Shown one piece after another: positions 47,970 through 59,476 of a DNA stretch of 64,000 nucleotides (position 1 is the stretch's first letter; each line of letters starts with the position of its first letter). The notes below the pieces were generated by a model. The model had not been told where the DNA came from. It did no database searches and was given only the letters and a program-made list of their open reading frames with translations. Position numbers and translations under genes: made by a program. The stretch covers positions 81,969,043-82,033,042 of the forward strand of contig OY997588.1 in the NCBI GenBank assembly GCA_963921825.1. The letters are read 5' to 3'. Source of the DNA: Erodium maritimum. Lineage: Eukaryota; Streptophyta; Magnoliopsida; Geraniales; Geraniaceae.

Positions 47970-49088
47970 ATGGACATTGATGGTACAAAGTTATCTCCAA
48001 GGCCAGCACCTAAAGATAGCAATATCAAGGCTAGGAAAAGATTTGGGAAGAGCGGTGCAGACATGATTGACTTAGCTACAGAGTCCAAGTACTGGAAGCC
48101 TCACCCAAGCTTTAAGAACGTTGGCACCCTTTTGTCTCTGTATCTAGGCCTCGGCACAGTGTGCTTCTACCTCGTCAGGACCCAAATCAAAGGGAAGAAG
48201 ACCAACGGAGTTCTTGATGCAGTCTATTTCTGCATTGTAACCATGACCACTGTTGGGTACGGAGACCTCGTGCCCTCCAGCATCCTCACAAAGCTACTGG
48301 CCTGCGCGTTTGTCTTCTCTGGAATGGCGCTGGTGGCGTTGATCCTGAGCAAAGCAGCCGATTACCTGGTGGAGAAGCAAGAGAGGTTGTTGGTCAAAGC
48401 CTTGAGTAAGAAGAAAGTTGAGGATGAGATGAGTGTTGTCAAGCACAAGAGTTACATTGCAGTGACTCTTCTCGTTGTCCTCGTGTTGGTCGGGACAGTG
48501 TTTTTAGCTCTAGTGGAGGAGTTCACCTTCTTGGACGCGTTCTATTGTGTCTGTTCAACCATAACGACACTTGGTTATGGAGACAAGACCTTCTCAACCG
48601 CGGGCGGGCGGGTTTTTGCAGTGTTTTGGATTCTGACCAGTACTCTTTGTTTAGGCCAAATCTATTTCTACATAGCTGAGTACAACACAGAAGTGAGGCA
48701 AAAGGAATTGGTCAAGTGGGTTCTTACACGGAGGATCACAGATGTTGATCTGGAGGATGTTGATGTTGACCACGACGGGGAAATTGGGTAAGTTGAAAGT
48801 TCTTCCTTCAATTCACAACGGTCTTTATGTATGTTTCCAAACAAATGTATTCTAACCAGGCCGACCCAAGTGGACAATTTACAACGATCTTGATCTATCA
48901 TGTTGTTTCTTTATTACTGCAGGGCCGCGGACTTTGCCATATACAAACTCAAAGAAATGGGAAAGATCAGCGAACAAGACATTGCGCTCGCGATGAGAGA
49001 GTTTGACATACTTGATGCGGATCACTCGGGTGTGCTATCTGTAGCTGATCTTAAGGTTTCACTGTACAGGTGCCAAGGCCATGTTTGA
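47970..49088 (+). CDS. TPK: two-pore K+ channel, TPK1-type paralog
   Basis: A K+-selective channel, expected in the tonoplast by family, where it releases vacuolar K+ and responds to Ca2+. Two exons (47970-48787, 48923-49088) give 327 residues. Two pore loops with GYGD selectivity filters lie at residues 96-99 (TMTTVGYGDLVP) and 202-205 (TITTLGYGDK), each between two membrane helices. There are two EF-hand loops at the C-terminus: Asp265-Asp276 (the intron falls inside it, after codon Ile272) and Asp304-Asp315. The start at 47970 was chosen because the upstream in-frame codons lie before a 5' UTR splice acceptor. The N-terminus is short and lacks the RxxSxP 14-3-3 site seen in the downstream paralog. 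The linker after the second helix is also shorter. Possible poly(A) signal AATAAA at 49283. Confidence 0.93.
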
Positions 49089-49456
49089 GTGATCATTCAG
49101 GAAACAGAACAATAAGGACGAGCGATCTTTCTGATTAGTGTTCCTTGTGGTTGTCGTTGATTAGAGTAGAGTTGTAAAGTCGTTGCCCTTGTCGTGCCTC
49201 TCTCGTTATTGTAAATTATATTGTTTCTCTGGCCACTGCTTCTGATGTGTTTATCTCCTTCTAACTCTGCTCTGTTTATTCAAATAAACCTAGCCAATTT
49301 TGTACCAATATTTCTATTACTTATTGTTACTACTTGTTCTAATAAATTTAGCCAATTCAGAACACAGTCTCTTTTGTAGATCAATGAGTGTCCTAAAAAC
49401 AGTTATGTCCACAGTAGATGTTGGAAGTTGGAGTGATGGTGGCGTTATGCCCACAG
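49089..49456 (+). other. 3' UTR and downstream of first TPK gene
   Basis: Includes AATAAA at about 49283. Near 49400-49456 the motif TTATG(T/C)CCACAG is duplicated; the second copy is the copia insertion site. Confidence 0.5.
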
Positions 49457-49843
49457 TGTTGGGTTTGCCCTAGGCCCAATCGGGTTTCAAGCCCAATTGC
49501 GTCTTGGACCCAATAATTAGAAGTATATAAATAGATAATTAGGGTTAAGAGAGATCATTATCATAATATTCTCTACAACCACTTTTTATATATTCTCTCC
49601 CAAACAACCAAAAGAAGAATTGTTCTTCTCCATAGCCGTCTCAATCGTTGAAAACATTAAAGATCGTTACTCGGTGTGGATACACTAGAGGCTTCGTAGT
49701 TTCGGAGCTATATCGGTTTTGCTCTACATATCAAGTAAGTAAACCATTTATTGTTTTAACATTGATTCAAATGCAAATAGATCGTTTTGGATCGAATCCT
49801 TTTATTCCGCTGCGAACATATGATGTTTGTTTTCGATCCTTCA
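49457..49843 (+). repeat. 5' LTR of copia B
   Basis: TGTTGGGTTTGCCC ... GATCCTTCA, 387 bp. The TATATAAATA at about 49525 may be its TATA box. Confidence 0.93.
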
Positions 49844-49845
49844 AT

Positions 49846-49858
49846 TGGTATCAGAGCC
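49846..49858 (+). other. primer-binding site of copia B (tRNA-iMet)
   Basis: TGGTATCAGAGCC two bases after the LTR end. Confidence 0.88.
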
Positions 49859-50478
49859 TTGGATTTTTTGCATTTAAATCATATGTGAAATTGGATTTGT
49901 TGTTGATGTGGTTTTGTATCCGTATATGACGATCAAAGTATTTGATTGTTTAATGGCTTTAATATGTTTGTTCTTGGACAAAAACCTAGCCGTAAATACT
50001 AGTTAATTGTATCAATAGACTGTTCGTTGCCGATTGGTTGATGATAAGCAGCTCATACCGTGCTTAATTTTGTGTTGTTTCATCAAAAAGTATGCATGAT
50101 ACTGATACGAGGAACTGAATGGTGTATTAAAGCTTGATATTAATTATATACTTGGTTGACATGTATTAATACACATGATCATATCAACATGTGTACCTTT
50201 TACGAGGCTTAAAAACATAATGGAATTAGGTTCCCTTTTATGCCTTTTACCCGTAAAACATGTTTGGTATATAAGTTCTTTTTTTATATATAATTTTGTG
50301 TATGGTTTATCCTACCATAACAAAAAAAAGGTTGTATTAAAATTGTTTTAATACATATAAATTTTGGATTTTTTTTATTAAAATTATTGAGTTTTAATTG
50401 ATCAAATATGAGTTATTTTATCAAAGGCTTTTCCATCTAAGTAGATAAATAAAATTGTTATTCGTTTACAAGGAACGA

Positions 50479-50936
50479 CCTGACTACCAGGGGACTTGTA
50501 GTTCGGAATAATTATTTTTATTTTTGTTTACAAGGAACGACCTGACTACCAGGGGACTTGTAGTTCAAAGATAAATATATATTTTTCCTCTTATTTGCAT
50601 ACGATGCAGGTACATAGAAATTATTTAATGTTAGTACTTATAGTCTGGACTACCCAGAGGGTATAACTTTAATTAATTTTCAAGAGGAAGTAATTTTGTC
50701 TATTGCATGTGATGCGTGAGTGAAGAAGAAATTATTTGATGTTACACTTATAGTCTGGACTACCCAGAGGGTGTAATATTAACTGATTTTATGTCACTAG
50801 GATGGATAAACTCAAATATACTAATAGGATCGACCTGACAACCAGGTGACTATGTAGTATATAGCCTGTTGTGGTTTTATATGATAAAATCAATAAAAAA
50901 CTTTAATTATGTGTGAGAAACGACTTGACAACCAAG
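50479..50936 (+). repeat. array of six hairpins with ACWAC loops in copia B leader
   Basis: CCTG-ACTAC-CAGG (50479-50491, 50541-50553), TCTGG-ACTAC-CCAGA (50644-50658, 50754-50768), ACCTG-ACAAC-CAGGT (50833-50847), CTTG-ACAAC-CAAG (50924-50936). The stems differ in sequence but keep pairing, and the loop stays ACTAC or ACAAC. The first two units lie in a 62-bp direct repeat; the next two in a 110-bp one. A role in RNA packaging or dimerisation is inference. Confidence 0.7.
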
Positions 50937-51041
50937 GGGCTCATTCATGTTTTAAAGTTTGTATTATCATTTTGATGAATCGTATGTCTTAATGATGTGT
51001 GTTTGTGCTATTGTTGTTTTCCTTTACAATAACTTTCTGAA

Positions 51042-52019
51042 ATGGCTACTATCTCACTGCGTGGCATACTTGATGCTAACAAATTGTCTGGTAACAATTT
51101 TGATGACTGGTACCGGAACTTGAGAATTGTTCTCATGCATGAAAAACTTATCGATGTGATCGATAACCCCATGATGGAAGCTCCCGCTGAGGGAGTGACT
51201 GATGTAGTTGCATTAGATGCATATTCGAAGTACCAGGAAAGAAGTACTACTGCTCAGTGCATCATTTTGGCTTCCATGAGTCCTGATCTTCAGAGGCAAC
51301 ATGAGACTATGAATCCACCACAGATCATAGAGCATCTTAAGAAGATGTATGGGTCTCAGAGTAGGACTGCAAGATATCAGATATCTAAGTCCTTGTTCAA
51401 ATCTGAACTGAAACCCAAGGAACCAGTTCGCACCCATGTTCTAAAGATGATTGATCTTGTAGAACGGCTTGAGAAGCAAGGCTGCACACTTGGTAAGGAG
51501 TTATCGCAGGATTTGATCTTGCAATCTCTTGATGACACTTTTTCACCGTTCATTGTTAATTATAACATGAACAAGATGGATTGTGATCTTCATGAATTGC
51601 TCAATTTGTTGATCGATTTTGAGAATCAAATCACATTTGGGAAGGTGAAAGTGTCGGGATCTGCGAACCTGATCGGTAGCTCTTCTAAGGGCAAGTGGAA
51701 AAATGCGAGGAAATCTAAGAAAAATCCACTTGGCCCAAAGAATTATGTTTTGAACAAGTTCAAGAAAATGAAGTTGAGCACTGGTCAGGAGGATGCTGAA
51801 TGTTTCTTCTGCAAGAAGAAAGGACATTGGAGGAGGAATTGTCAAGAGTATTTGGCTACTCCGAAGGACAAGAGACAAGGTAAGGCATTAATGAAAAATG
51901 TTTTCATGATTACTTTGACATCTATTGATGCTTCGAAATGGGTATTGGATACCGGAAGTGGTTTTAACATCTGCAATATGTTGCAGGGGCTAAAAATCAA
52001 TAGGGTGTTGAAGAAATGA
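51042..52019 (+). CDS. copia B gag with zinc knuckle and protease start
   Basis: 325 residues, open from ATG to TGA. The gag N-terminus (ILDANKLSGNNFDDWYRNLR) and a UBN2-type body come first. The CCHC knuckle CFFCKKKGHWRRNC is at about residues 250-263, and the protease motif WVLDTGSGFNICN lies near residue 300, with DTG intact. The TGA at 52017 cuts the polyprotein soon after the protease site, whereas copia elements usually have one gag-pol frame. Structural proteins would form the cytoplasmic particle. Confidence 0.85.
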   Translation: MATISLRGILDANKLSGNNFDDWYRNLRIVLMHEKLIDVIDNPMMEAPAEGVTDVVALDAYSKYQERSTTAQCIILASMSPDLQRQHETMNPPQIIEHLKKMYGSQSRTARYQISKSLFKSELKPKEPVRTHVLKMIDLVERLEKQGCTLGKELSQDLILQSLDDTFSPFIVNYNMNKMDCDLHELLNLLIDFENQITFGKVKVSGSANLIGSSSKGKWKNARKSKKNPLGPKNYVLNKFKKMKLSTGQEDAECFFCKKKGHWRRNCQEYLATPKDKRQGKALMKNVFMITLTSIDASKWVLDTGSGFNICNMLQGLKINRVLKK

Positions 52020-53550
52020 GAGGTCAACATACAAGTTGGAAATAAAGCAAGTGTTGCTGCCCTAGCTGTAGGGACTATGACTCTTGTAATGCCTACTGGA
52101 AAGACTTTATTGTTGGAGGATTGTTATTACATTCCTACGTTTCATTAAAACATAATTTCTGTTTCATATTTGGTTGAACATGGATTTCGTTTGGATATTC
52201 GTGGTAATCATTGTTCTATATTTCATGGTGGTGAATTATATGTCAATGTTTACAAACAATATGGTCTTTATGTCTTGCCTGAATTAGTTACTTGTCCTGC
52301 TATGACTATTTCTGGCCGAAAGAGGAAGAGAAATAATCAAGTAAATCAAAGTTACCTTTGGCACTGTAGGCTTGGTCATATCGGTGAGAAAAGAATAAAC
52401 AAGTTGCATAAGACGGGGTGTCTTGGGCTGTATGATTATGAATCATACGATACTTGTGAATCTTGTCTCATTGGAAAAATGACATAATCTCCTTTTAATG
52501 GAACTGGAGAAAGAGCCAGTGAACTTTTGGGACTCATACATAGTGATGTGTGTGGACCAATGAAAGTTCAAGCAAAAGGTGGATATTCTTACTTTATCAC
52601 CTTCACTGACGATAAGTCGAGATATGGTTTCGTATATCTCATGAGACATAAGTCGGAATCTTTTGAAATGTTCAAAAGGTTTAGAAGTGAAGTTGAGAAA
52701 CAAACCGGTAAGAATATCAAGGCACTGAGATCTGACCGTGGGGGTGAGTATCTCACAGATGATTTTATTGATTATTTATCACAAGATGGAATCCTATCAC
52801 AATGGACTCCTCCTGGGACACCACAACACAACGGTGTTTCTGAGAGGCGAAATCGTACCTTATTAGATATGGTACGATCGATGATGGGGTTCACAGATCT
52901 TCCTATCTTCCTATGGGGATATGCTTTAGAAGCTGCTGCATATTTGTTAAATAAGGTTCCCACTAAGGCAGTTGCTGAAACACCATATGAGATATGGAAA
53001 GACGGAAAGCCAGCCTTAAACATCTAAGGGTTTGGGGTTGTCCAGCCTATGTTAAGCGACTGCAATCAGACAAGCTTGAGGCTAAGTCTACCAAATGCAG
53101 ATTTGTTGGTTATCCCAAGGAGACTATGAGATACTATTTCTACCATCCTTCTGAACACAAAGTGTTTGTGGCTAGGAACGCGACCTTTTTAGAAATGGAG
53201 TTCCTAGATGCTGGAAAAACTGGAGTAGAAATAGATCTTGATGAAATACAAGATACCAATGAGTCAGCACCGACTCAAGAGCATGAGATGCATATTGAGC
53301 AACCTTTTCTTGATGTCTTACAGTTGCCACCGAGGGTTCCAACCTCAAACGTTGAGGTAAATGATTTGGTTAATGAACCAGTTCAGGAACAAGGGCAACA
53401 ACAGAATCAAGAAGTACAAGAGCCTCCTAGAAGATCAATTAGAGAACGTCGTGCACCAAATAGGATGAATCTATTAGTGTGCAATAATGAGGATAATCAT
53501 ATTGATGATGACCTTGTTATTGAAGGCGATCCTAAGTGTTAACAAGAGGC
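52020..53550 (+). pseudogene. copia B protease end and integrase, broken
   Basis: The GAG-pre-integrase finger (LWHCRLGHIGEKRINKLH ... CESCLIGKMT) ends in TAA at about 52485. The integrase core follows at 52527-53027 with FITFTDDKSRYG, LRSDRGGEYLTDDF and HNGVSERRNRTLLD; the D,D,E acidic residues are present. A frameshift near 53010 moves translation to the frame starting at 52994 (LKHLRVWGCPAYVKRL), which ends in TAA at 53540. An earlier TAA is at about 52146. Confidence 0.85.
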
Positions 53551-53551
53551 G

Positions 53552-54560
53552 ATGGCTAGTCCAGACCATGAGAAATGGCTTGCTGCCATGGAATCCGAAA
53601 TGGAGTCAATGAAAATCAATAAAGTGTGGACTTTAGTTGATGACTCTAATGACTTAAAACCTATTGGGTGTAAATGGGTTTTTAAGAGAAAGATTGGAGC
53701 GGATGGTAAGGTTGAGACCTTTAAAGCCCGTCTGGTTGCTAAGGGTTATAATCAAAAGGAAGGTATTGATTATGAAGAAACGTTCTCCCCTGTTGCAATG
53801 CTCAAATCTGTTCGGATTTTGCTAGCTATAGCTGCATACTATGATTATGAGATTTGGCAAATGGATGTGAAAACGGCTTTCCTTAATGGTGAGCTCAAGG
53901 AGGATGTCTATATGACTCAACCTGAAGGTTTCACATTGTCATCTGCTCCTAATAAAGTATGTAAGCTACGACTTTATGCGTTGTGAAGAGGAGCCATGTG
54001 TGTACAAAAAGGTTAGTGGGAGCATAGTTATTTTCCTATTGTTGTATGTAGATGACATATTGCTAATAGGAAATGATGTGTCAGCCATGCAAGAAACAAA
54101 GGTTTGGCTATCTGAAAACTTCTCCATGAAAGATATGGGAGAAGCAACTTATATTCTTGGAATAAAGGTCTATAGAGATAGATCAAGGAAGTTGCTTGGA
54201 ATCTCCCAATCTACGTACATTGATACTATCTTAAGGAAGTATCACATGGATAATTCCAAAAAGGGTTACTTACCTATTGGAACTGGAGTTTCTCTTTCTA
54301 GGGAGGATAGTCCTAAGACCCTAGAGGAAAGAGAACGCATGAGTAGAATCCCATATGCTAACGCAGTGGGAGCTATCATGTATACCATGACATGTACTAG
54401 ACCGGATGTTGCCTATGCGCTAGGAGTAGCAAGTAGGTACCAAGGGAATCCGGGTGAGGCACATTGGAAAGTTGTCAAAACTATTCTTAAGTACTTGAGA
54501 AGAACTAAAGACCAATTCCTCATATATGGAGAGAATGAGCTTAAATTGTAAGGCCATACC
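53552..54560 (+). pseudogene. copia B reverse transcriptase with internal deletion
   Basis: RVT_2: WLAAMESEMESMKINKVW, CKWVFKRK and MDVKTAFLNGELKEDVYM are intact up to KVCKL at about 53967. A frame-changing deletion of roughly 70-80 nt then removes the segment that normally holds YGLKQASR. The rest resumes at 53976, with the catalytic LLLYVDDILLIGND present at about 54030-54075. A stop at 54549 separates it from RNase H. Confidence 0.87.
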
Positions 54561-55031
54561 GATGCAAGTTTTGCATCAGATAAGGATGATAGCAAATCTA
54601 CTTCTGGTTATGTCTTTACCTTGAATGGTGGAGCAGTGAGTTGTAAGAGTTCCAAACAAGCTACAGTAGCTGATTCAGTAACCGAAGCAGAATACATAGC
54701 GGCATGTGACGCTGCTAAGGAAGCTGTATGGATAAGGAAGTTCTTAACTGAGCTTGGTGTGGTTCCTTTAGCGAAGGAAAGTGTTCCTTTATTTTGTGAC
54801 AATACGGGAGCTATTGCACAAGCCAAAGAGCCGAGATCACATCAGAAATCCAAACACGTTCTTCGGAAGTTTCATCTAATTAGAGAAATAGTTGAACGTG
54901 GAGACGTTCAAATTCTAAAGGTAGAAGGAAAAGAGAACGTTGCAGATCCTTTCACTAAAGCACTTGGTTCAAAGGAGTTTGACAAGCATAAGTGGAATAT
55001 AGGATTGAGGTTCATGAATGGCTGGCTTTAG
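54561..55031 (+). pseudogene. copia B RNase H
   Basis: [20 protein letters not shown], then [36 protein letters not shown] and [11 protein letters not shown]: a full copia-type RNase H tail. Its only visible break is the upstream stop at 54549. Confidence 0.83.
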
Positions 55032-56148
55032 ATTAAATGCTAATCTTTATGCAACATTATTATTAGCACATTTTTGAACTATGGATTGTGGTTAATTAAG
55101 AATTAATGCAATGTTTTATTGTTATCATATATGAATATTTATTGATATTGTAATATGATAAGTCCTTGATTAAACTGTTATACTTGTCATCATAATGAGG
55201 ATTATGATAATGAGAGTCAAGTATTATAGAGTTTTATCTAAAAGTGTTCTTGGTCATAGGATCATCCTACAGGGACTAAGGTGATCCGAATGGACCAATA
55301 TATGTATAACAGTACTCATTGGATGAGTATTAATGGATCTCATTCATTAAGTTATAATATAGATGATACATATAGTGGATATGATCATTGAACTGACCAA
55401 ACGTGAGATTTCCAAATGGTTGATTTTACCTATACTGTCAATGTGGAAATTTTCTTAAGGAACAAATGCATATTGTTTTGTCCTTTGACCTGAGATCACC
55501 ATAGTGGTTAATAGAATGCTTGTTATACTTTGATACCAAACACCTAGTGTGTAAAAATGCTAGTTGAAAGGTCATTGGGTATAATTGAGTACCTATATAA
55601 TCAAGGGCGAGTCAAGAGGGGATCCATCAACTCAAGGTAATGAGTTTGAACTCTATGTTGTTGTGAATCTTATGGTTGGAAAAGATCCTTGGCCAAGGCA
55701 GAAGAATGATTTAAGAAAAGAGTTTCTTAAAGTCATTCAACAACCAGTAACGATCAACATGAAACATAGTGGTTATCTGTTAGGGTTTGACAGTCAAACC
55801 ATACCCTAGGATAATCCGGAGTTGGAAAGATGGAAGGAAAACGATTCATCGTCCTTAAACCAGGTTCGTCTTTATTGGATATTGATATTCACGCTATCCG
55901 GCCGTCGAGGAGTGTTGTTAGACGCCAACCTCGATTAGTAGTTAATGAGCCTAATTACTACCGGTTTAGCGTTGAACCTATGTGGTCACACACTTACGGG
56001 TGACGTTTGATGTTTAAGATCATTTAATTTATTATGAGATGATTTATTGAAATAATCTAGATTGCATATTTGTTATACCTTCTGCTAACACAGAAATGTA
56101 ATAAATATTGGAGTTCTTGACAGATTGGATCTAGGTCAAGTGGGAGAT
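55032..56148 (+). other. copia B 3' non-coding part and purine tract
   Basis: 1.1 kb without a convincing gene; the frame at 55585-55809 has no recognised domain. It ends in CAAGTGGGAGAT (56137-56148), the polypurine tract. Confidence 0.6.
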
Positions 56149-56535
56149 TGTTGGGTTTGCCCTAGGCCCAATCGGGTTTCAAGCCCAATTGCGTCTTGGA
56201 CCCAATAATTAGAAGTATATAAATAGATAATTAGGGTTAAGAGAGATCATTATCATAATATTCTCTGCAGCCACTTTTTATATATTCTCTCCCAAACAAC
56301 CAAAAGAAGAATCGTTCTTCTCCATAGCCGTCTCAATCGTTGAAAGCATCAAAGATCGTTACTCGGTGTGGATACACTAGAGGCTTCGTAGTTTCGGAGC
56401 TATATCGGTTTTGCTCTACATATCAAGTAAGTAAACCTTTTATTGTTTTAACATTGATTCAAATGCAAATAGATCGTTTTGGATCGAATCATTTTATTCC
56501 GCTGCGAACATATGATGTTTGTTTTCGATCCTTCA
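56149..56535 (+). repeat. 3' LTR of copia B
   Basis: 387 bp; differs from the 5' LTR at about 7 sites, for example CTGCAGCC for CTACAACC near 56265. Confidence 0.93.
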
Positions 56536-56540
56536 CACAG

Positions 56541-57480
56541 TAGATGTTATTTTCCACTCCGGCATCGGATTGTGGCAGCGCATCTTGCTCAGGATTAGTA
56601 AAAATAAAGCCACATTTCTTTCTTTTCTTTTCTTCTTATAAATGGACTTGCCATGATCACAATTCTGTTTGAAAATGCATGGATTTTTGGACGCCATAAT
56701 GGGCGAGCAGAGGGAGGTGAGTTTGTTCCATAACACATCTGATACAAAAGGAGCGACATCACAAGTCAACAACCACCCATCTAACTAGACAAGTCTATTC
56801 ATTGAACTGATTGATTATGATTAGAGGAATTATGTTAGACAAGTAAGTTTGTAAAATTGACAGCTGAATTTGTATTGTTTATAGTTTGTACTTAATGCTT
56901 GTAAAATTAGCAAGTGTGTATGAATGATTGCATTTGACCAAATGATGAGTACACTGATACCAACTTAATCAGTTAAGCATTTACCTATTATCTTGACCTC
57001 AAAAAAATTGATCAGAAAACAAACAATTGTCACAAAATTAACAATCAAATAAATGAATTTTAAAATATTTTATGATGATGAGGATAGAGAGTTGAAGTAT
57101 ACCTGTGTTCACACCAAGCACCGGGTATCGCACGATACCCCACCTAATATCATTAACGTTGCTTGGTAGGGTTTTTCCGTCTTCATCCATCAAGATCGAG
57201 TTTTGAATTAGATTATATTTTAGCATAACATTTCTTTTCGAAGAATTGATAATGATGACTAGATATGATATCTATAAACTAGCTAGTGACATGTAATACA
57301 TAACTGCCGGAATTGATAGGTGACGAATTACATGATATTGATAAAATAATAACGTGAATTAGATCACCGACATAAGTGTGACAATCCCTCAGTCTCAGGT
57401 ATGAACTAAAATGCATTAATAAAAAATGTCAAAGCCAATTAAAGAATGACGCAGACCAAAGACTGAGCAAGTGGCTCGTG
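56541..57480. other. intergenic, upstream of second TPK gene
   Basis: AT-rich. A short minus-strand frame (57226-57038) was seen, but no family was recognised. Confidence 0.5.
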
Positions 57481-57494
57481 AGTTGTGGCAGTAG

Positions 57495-57536
57495 ATATAT
57501 ATATATATATATATATATGCAGAGAGAGAGAGAGAG
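57495..57536 (+). repeat. (AT)12 and (AG)8 microsatellite at TPK1 5' end
   Basis: (AT)n at 57495-57518 and (AG)n at 57521-57536, just upstream of or within the 5' UTR exon of the second TPK gene. Confidence 0.9.
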
Positions 57537-57671
57537 TCGCTGTGGCATTGGATCCAAAGGTTTGGAACTCACTCTGCAATTTCTGATTCCAACTGCAAAT
57601 TCGACTCAATTTCTCGGAAAATCTGCAAATATAATCAACAATTCGCCATCATCTGAACACGAAGAATTTGG

Positions 57672-58282
57672 GTAAATTGCTATTTTACAAGTATATGCTC
57701 GATTGCATTTCTATATTCAGTATGAAGTTGGTTATGTTCTTCCTCAGATTCAACTTGTTGTGCTAATTGTATCGGATTGTTTCGATTAATTAATCCTACT
57801 TGGTTTAGGGTTTTAAGGAACCTCAACATCAAACACTCACTGTTTCGACAAATATGCTTTGGTTGATTTAGTTTATCAGATAAATTTCTTGATTTGGTAT
57901 TGAACTGAGTTTTGAATTTTACTTCTGTGTATGGAGAAATCTGCTTGACCTACCTTCTTCTGTGCTTTAGTGTCTGAATATATGTGTTTTTTAGGAAAAA
58001 GTTATAGTGTAAAAAGGAACTAGATAGTTTCCATAATATGGCTGGATATTTGGATAGGGATTTGGGGCTTTTTCGGTATAGAAATCTTGTGGCATGGTTG
58101 CTTTTCTCTTCTCATGATCCCGAATTAGGTATGCCCGATTCAGATGCTCTCTAGTTTTCGTTGCGGTTAGCTAGGTAATATTTTTGCTGTGAAGTTCTTA
58201 TACAATGTAAAAAGTTCCAATTTGGGTAGGAGCCCAATTTGTGTTTAAGAATTTGTCTGAATCGATATTTGATGACTGACAG
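57672..58282 (+). other. 5' UTR intron of second TPK gene
   Basis: Donor GTAAATTGC after GAATTTGG, acceptor GACTGACAG ending at 58282, 32 bases before the ATG. Same donor nonamer as in the first TPK gene. Confidence 0.65.
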
Positions 58283-58314
58283 GTTCTTAGTACCGATATA
58301 ATTCCCCTCATTTG

Positions 58315-59476
58315 ATGGATGCTAATGGTGTAAACGAGCCCTTGCTTCCAGAACCAGCAGATCCGACGCGTCAAAGCACAAAAAAGTTAGCGCTCCGACG
58401 AAAAAGATGCCGACGAATTAGAAGCAATCCCGATTTACTTCTCGCTGACATACATGCCTTTCGGTCAGTTCCACTTTCTGGATCTATTTTGGGCAGACTT
58501 CGCTCAAATTTTAGAACCTTGGCTCTCTTCTTGTCAATATACCTAGGCGTGGGAACTATTTGCTTCTACCTTTCAAGCAACCAAATCAAGGGGAAGAAAT
58601 CCGATGGCATTATTGATGCTCTTTACTTCTGCATTGTAACAATGACCACCGTTGGGTACGGAGACCTCGTGCCCGATACCATCCTCACGAAGCTACTTGC
58701 TTGTGCTTTTGTCTTCACGGGAATGGCACTAATTGCGCTGACATTGAGCAAAGCAGCCGACTATCTGGTGGAGAAGCAAGAGATATTGCTGATCAAGGCC
58801 TTAAATGCTCATCAAAAGTTTGGCCCGACCGAGATGTTGAAGGAGATCGAGACCAAAAGAGTGAGGTACAAGACTGCAGTCACGTTTGCCGTTCTTTTGG
58901 TCCTAATAGTTGTGGGGACTGTCTTCCTAGTTGTGGTTGAGGACTTGGACCTTATTGATGCATTCTATTGTGTTTGCTCAACTATCACGACCTTGGGTTA
59001 TGGAGACGAGAGCTTCTCAACTCCGGCTGGGCGTGCATTTGCTGTAGTGTGGATTCTGACGAGTACTGTGTGTCTTGCTCAGTTCTACCTCTACGTAGCT
59101 GAGCTGAATACAGAAGAGAGACAGAGATCATTGGCCAAGTGGGCTCTTACTCGAAGGGTGACGAACGAGGATCTCGAGGCTGCTGATCTCGATAGCGATG
59201 GTGTTGTTGAGTAAGTTGGAGCATATAATCACACATTTGTGTGTAAAATTATATCCTCTGGGTTTATACTAACCAGTTGTTCTTAATGTTGATTTAGTTT
59301 TGTTTGGCTTGTGCAGCGCTGCAGAGTTCATTGTATATAAACTGAAGGAGATAGGGAAGGTGACGGAAGAAGATATAGCGCTCATAATGGAGGAGTTTGA
59401 AGATCTTGATAATGATCTTTCTGGGACTTTGACAGCATCTGATATAATGATCGCTCAGTCTCAAAAGGACCGTTAA
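58315..59476 (+). CDS. TPK1: two-pore K+ channel TPK1
   Basis: A tonoplast K+ channel of the TPK1/KCO1 type. Two exons (58315-59210, 59317-59476) give 351 residues, close to Arabidopsis TPK1 (363). N-terminus: a dileucine-like EPLLPEP (8-14), as in many vacuolar membrane proteins, and a basic stretch with RIRSNP (34-39), which fits an RxxSxP 14-3-3 site at Ser37. GYGD filters at 114-117 and 228-231; four membrane helices (about 68-86, 122-144, 187-209, 239-261). The linker FGPTEMLKEIET is typical of TPK1. EF-hand loops at 291-302 (split by the intron) and 330-341, both with the usual Asp/Gly positions. The start is the first ATG after the 5' UTR splice acceptor. The exon pattern is shared with the upstream paralog. 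Confidence 0.95.

Larger units (their letters stand above)
49457..56535 (+). mobile_element. Ty1/copia element B (7.1 kb), TSD CACAG, defective
   Basis: LTRs of 387 bp (49457-49843 and 56149-56535), flanked by CACAG (49452-49456 and 56536-56540). By eye the LTRs differ at 7 positions (about 98% identical), so insertion is fairly recent. Order: primer site, 1.2-kb leader, gag-protease, integrase, RT, RNase H, 1.1-kb 3' non-coding part, purine tract. It is unrelated in LTR sequence to the E family. Confidence 0.95.

Noticed and set aside
48668-48901. Minus-strand frame opposite the first TPK gene
   Set aside because: Shadow of the coding strand; spans an exon-intron border with no similarity.
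50464-50860. Possible small RNA gene cluster
   Set aside because: The repeats lie within the leader of a copia element bounded by LTR and gag; no separate promoter was seen.
57038-57226. Minus-strand frame with KTLPSNVNDIRWGIVRYPVLG
   Set aside because: No family recognised, no neighbouring exons or splice context that would make it a gene.
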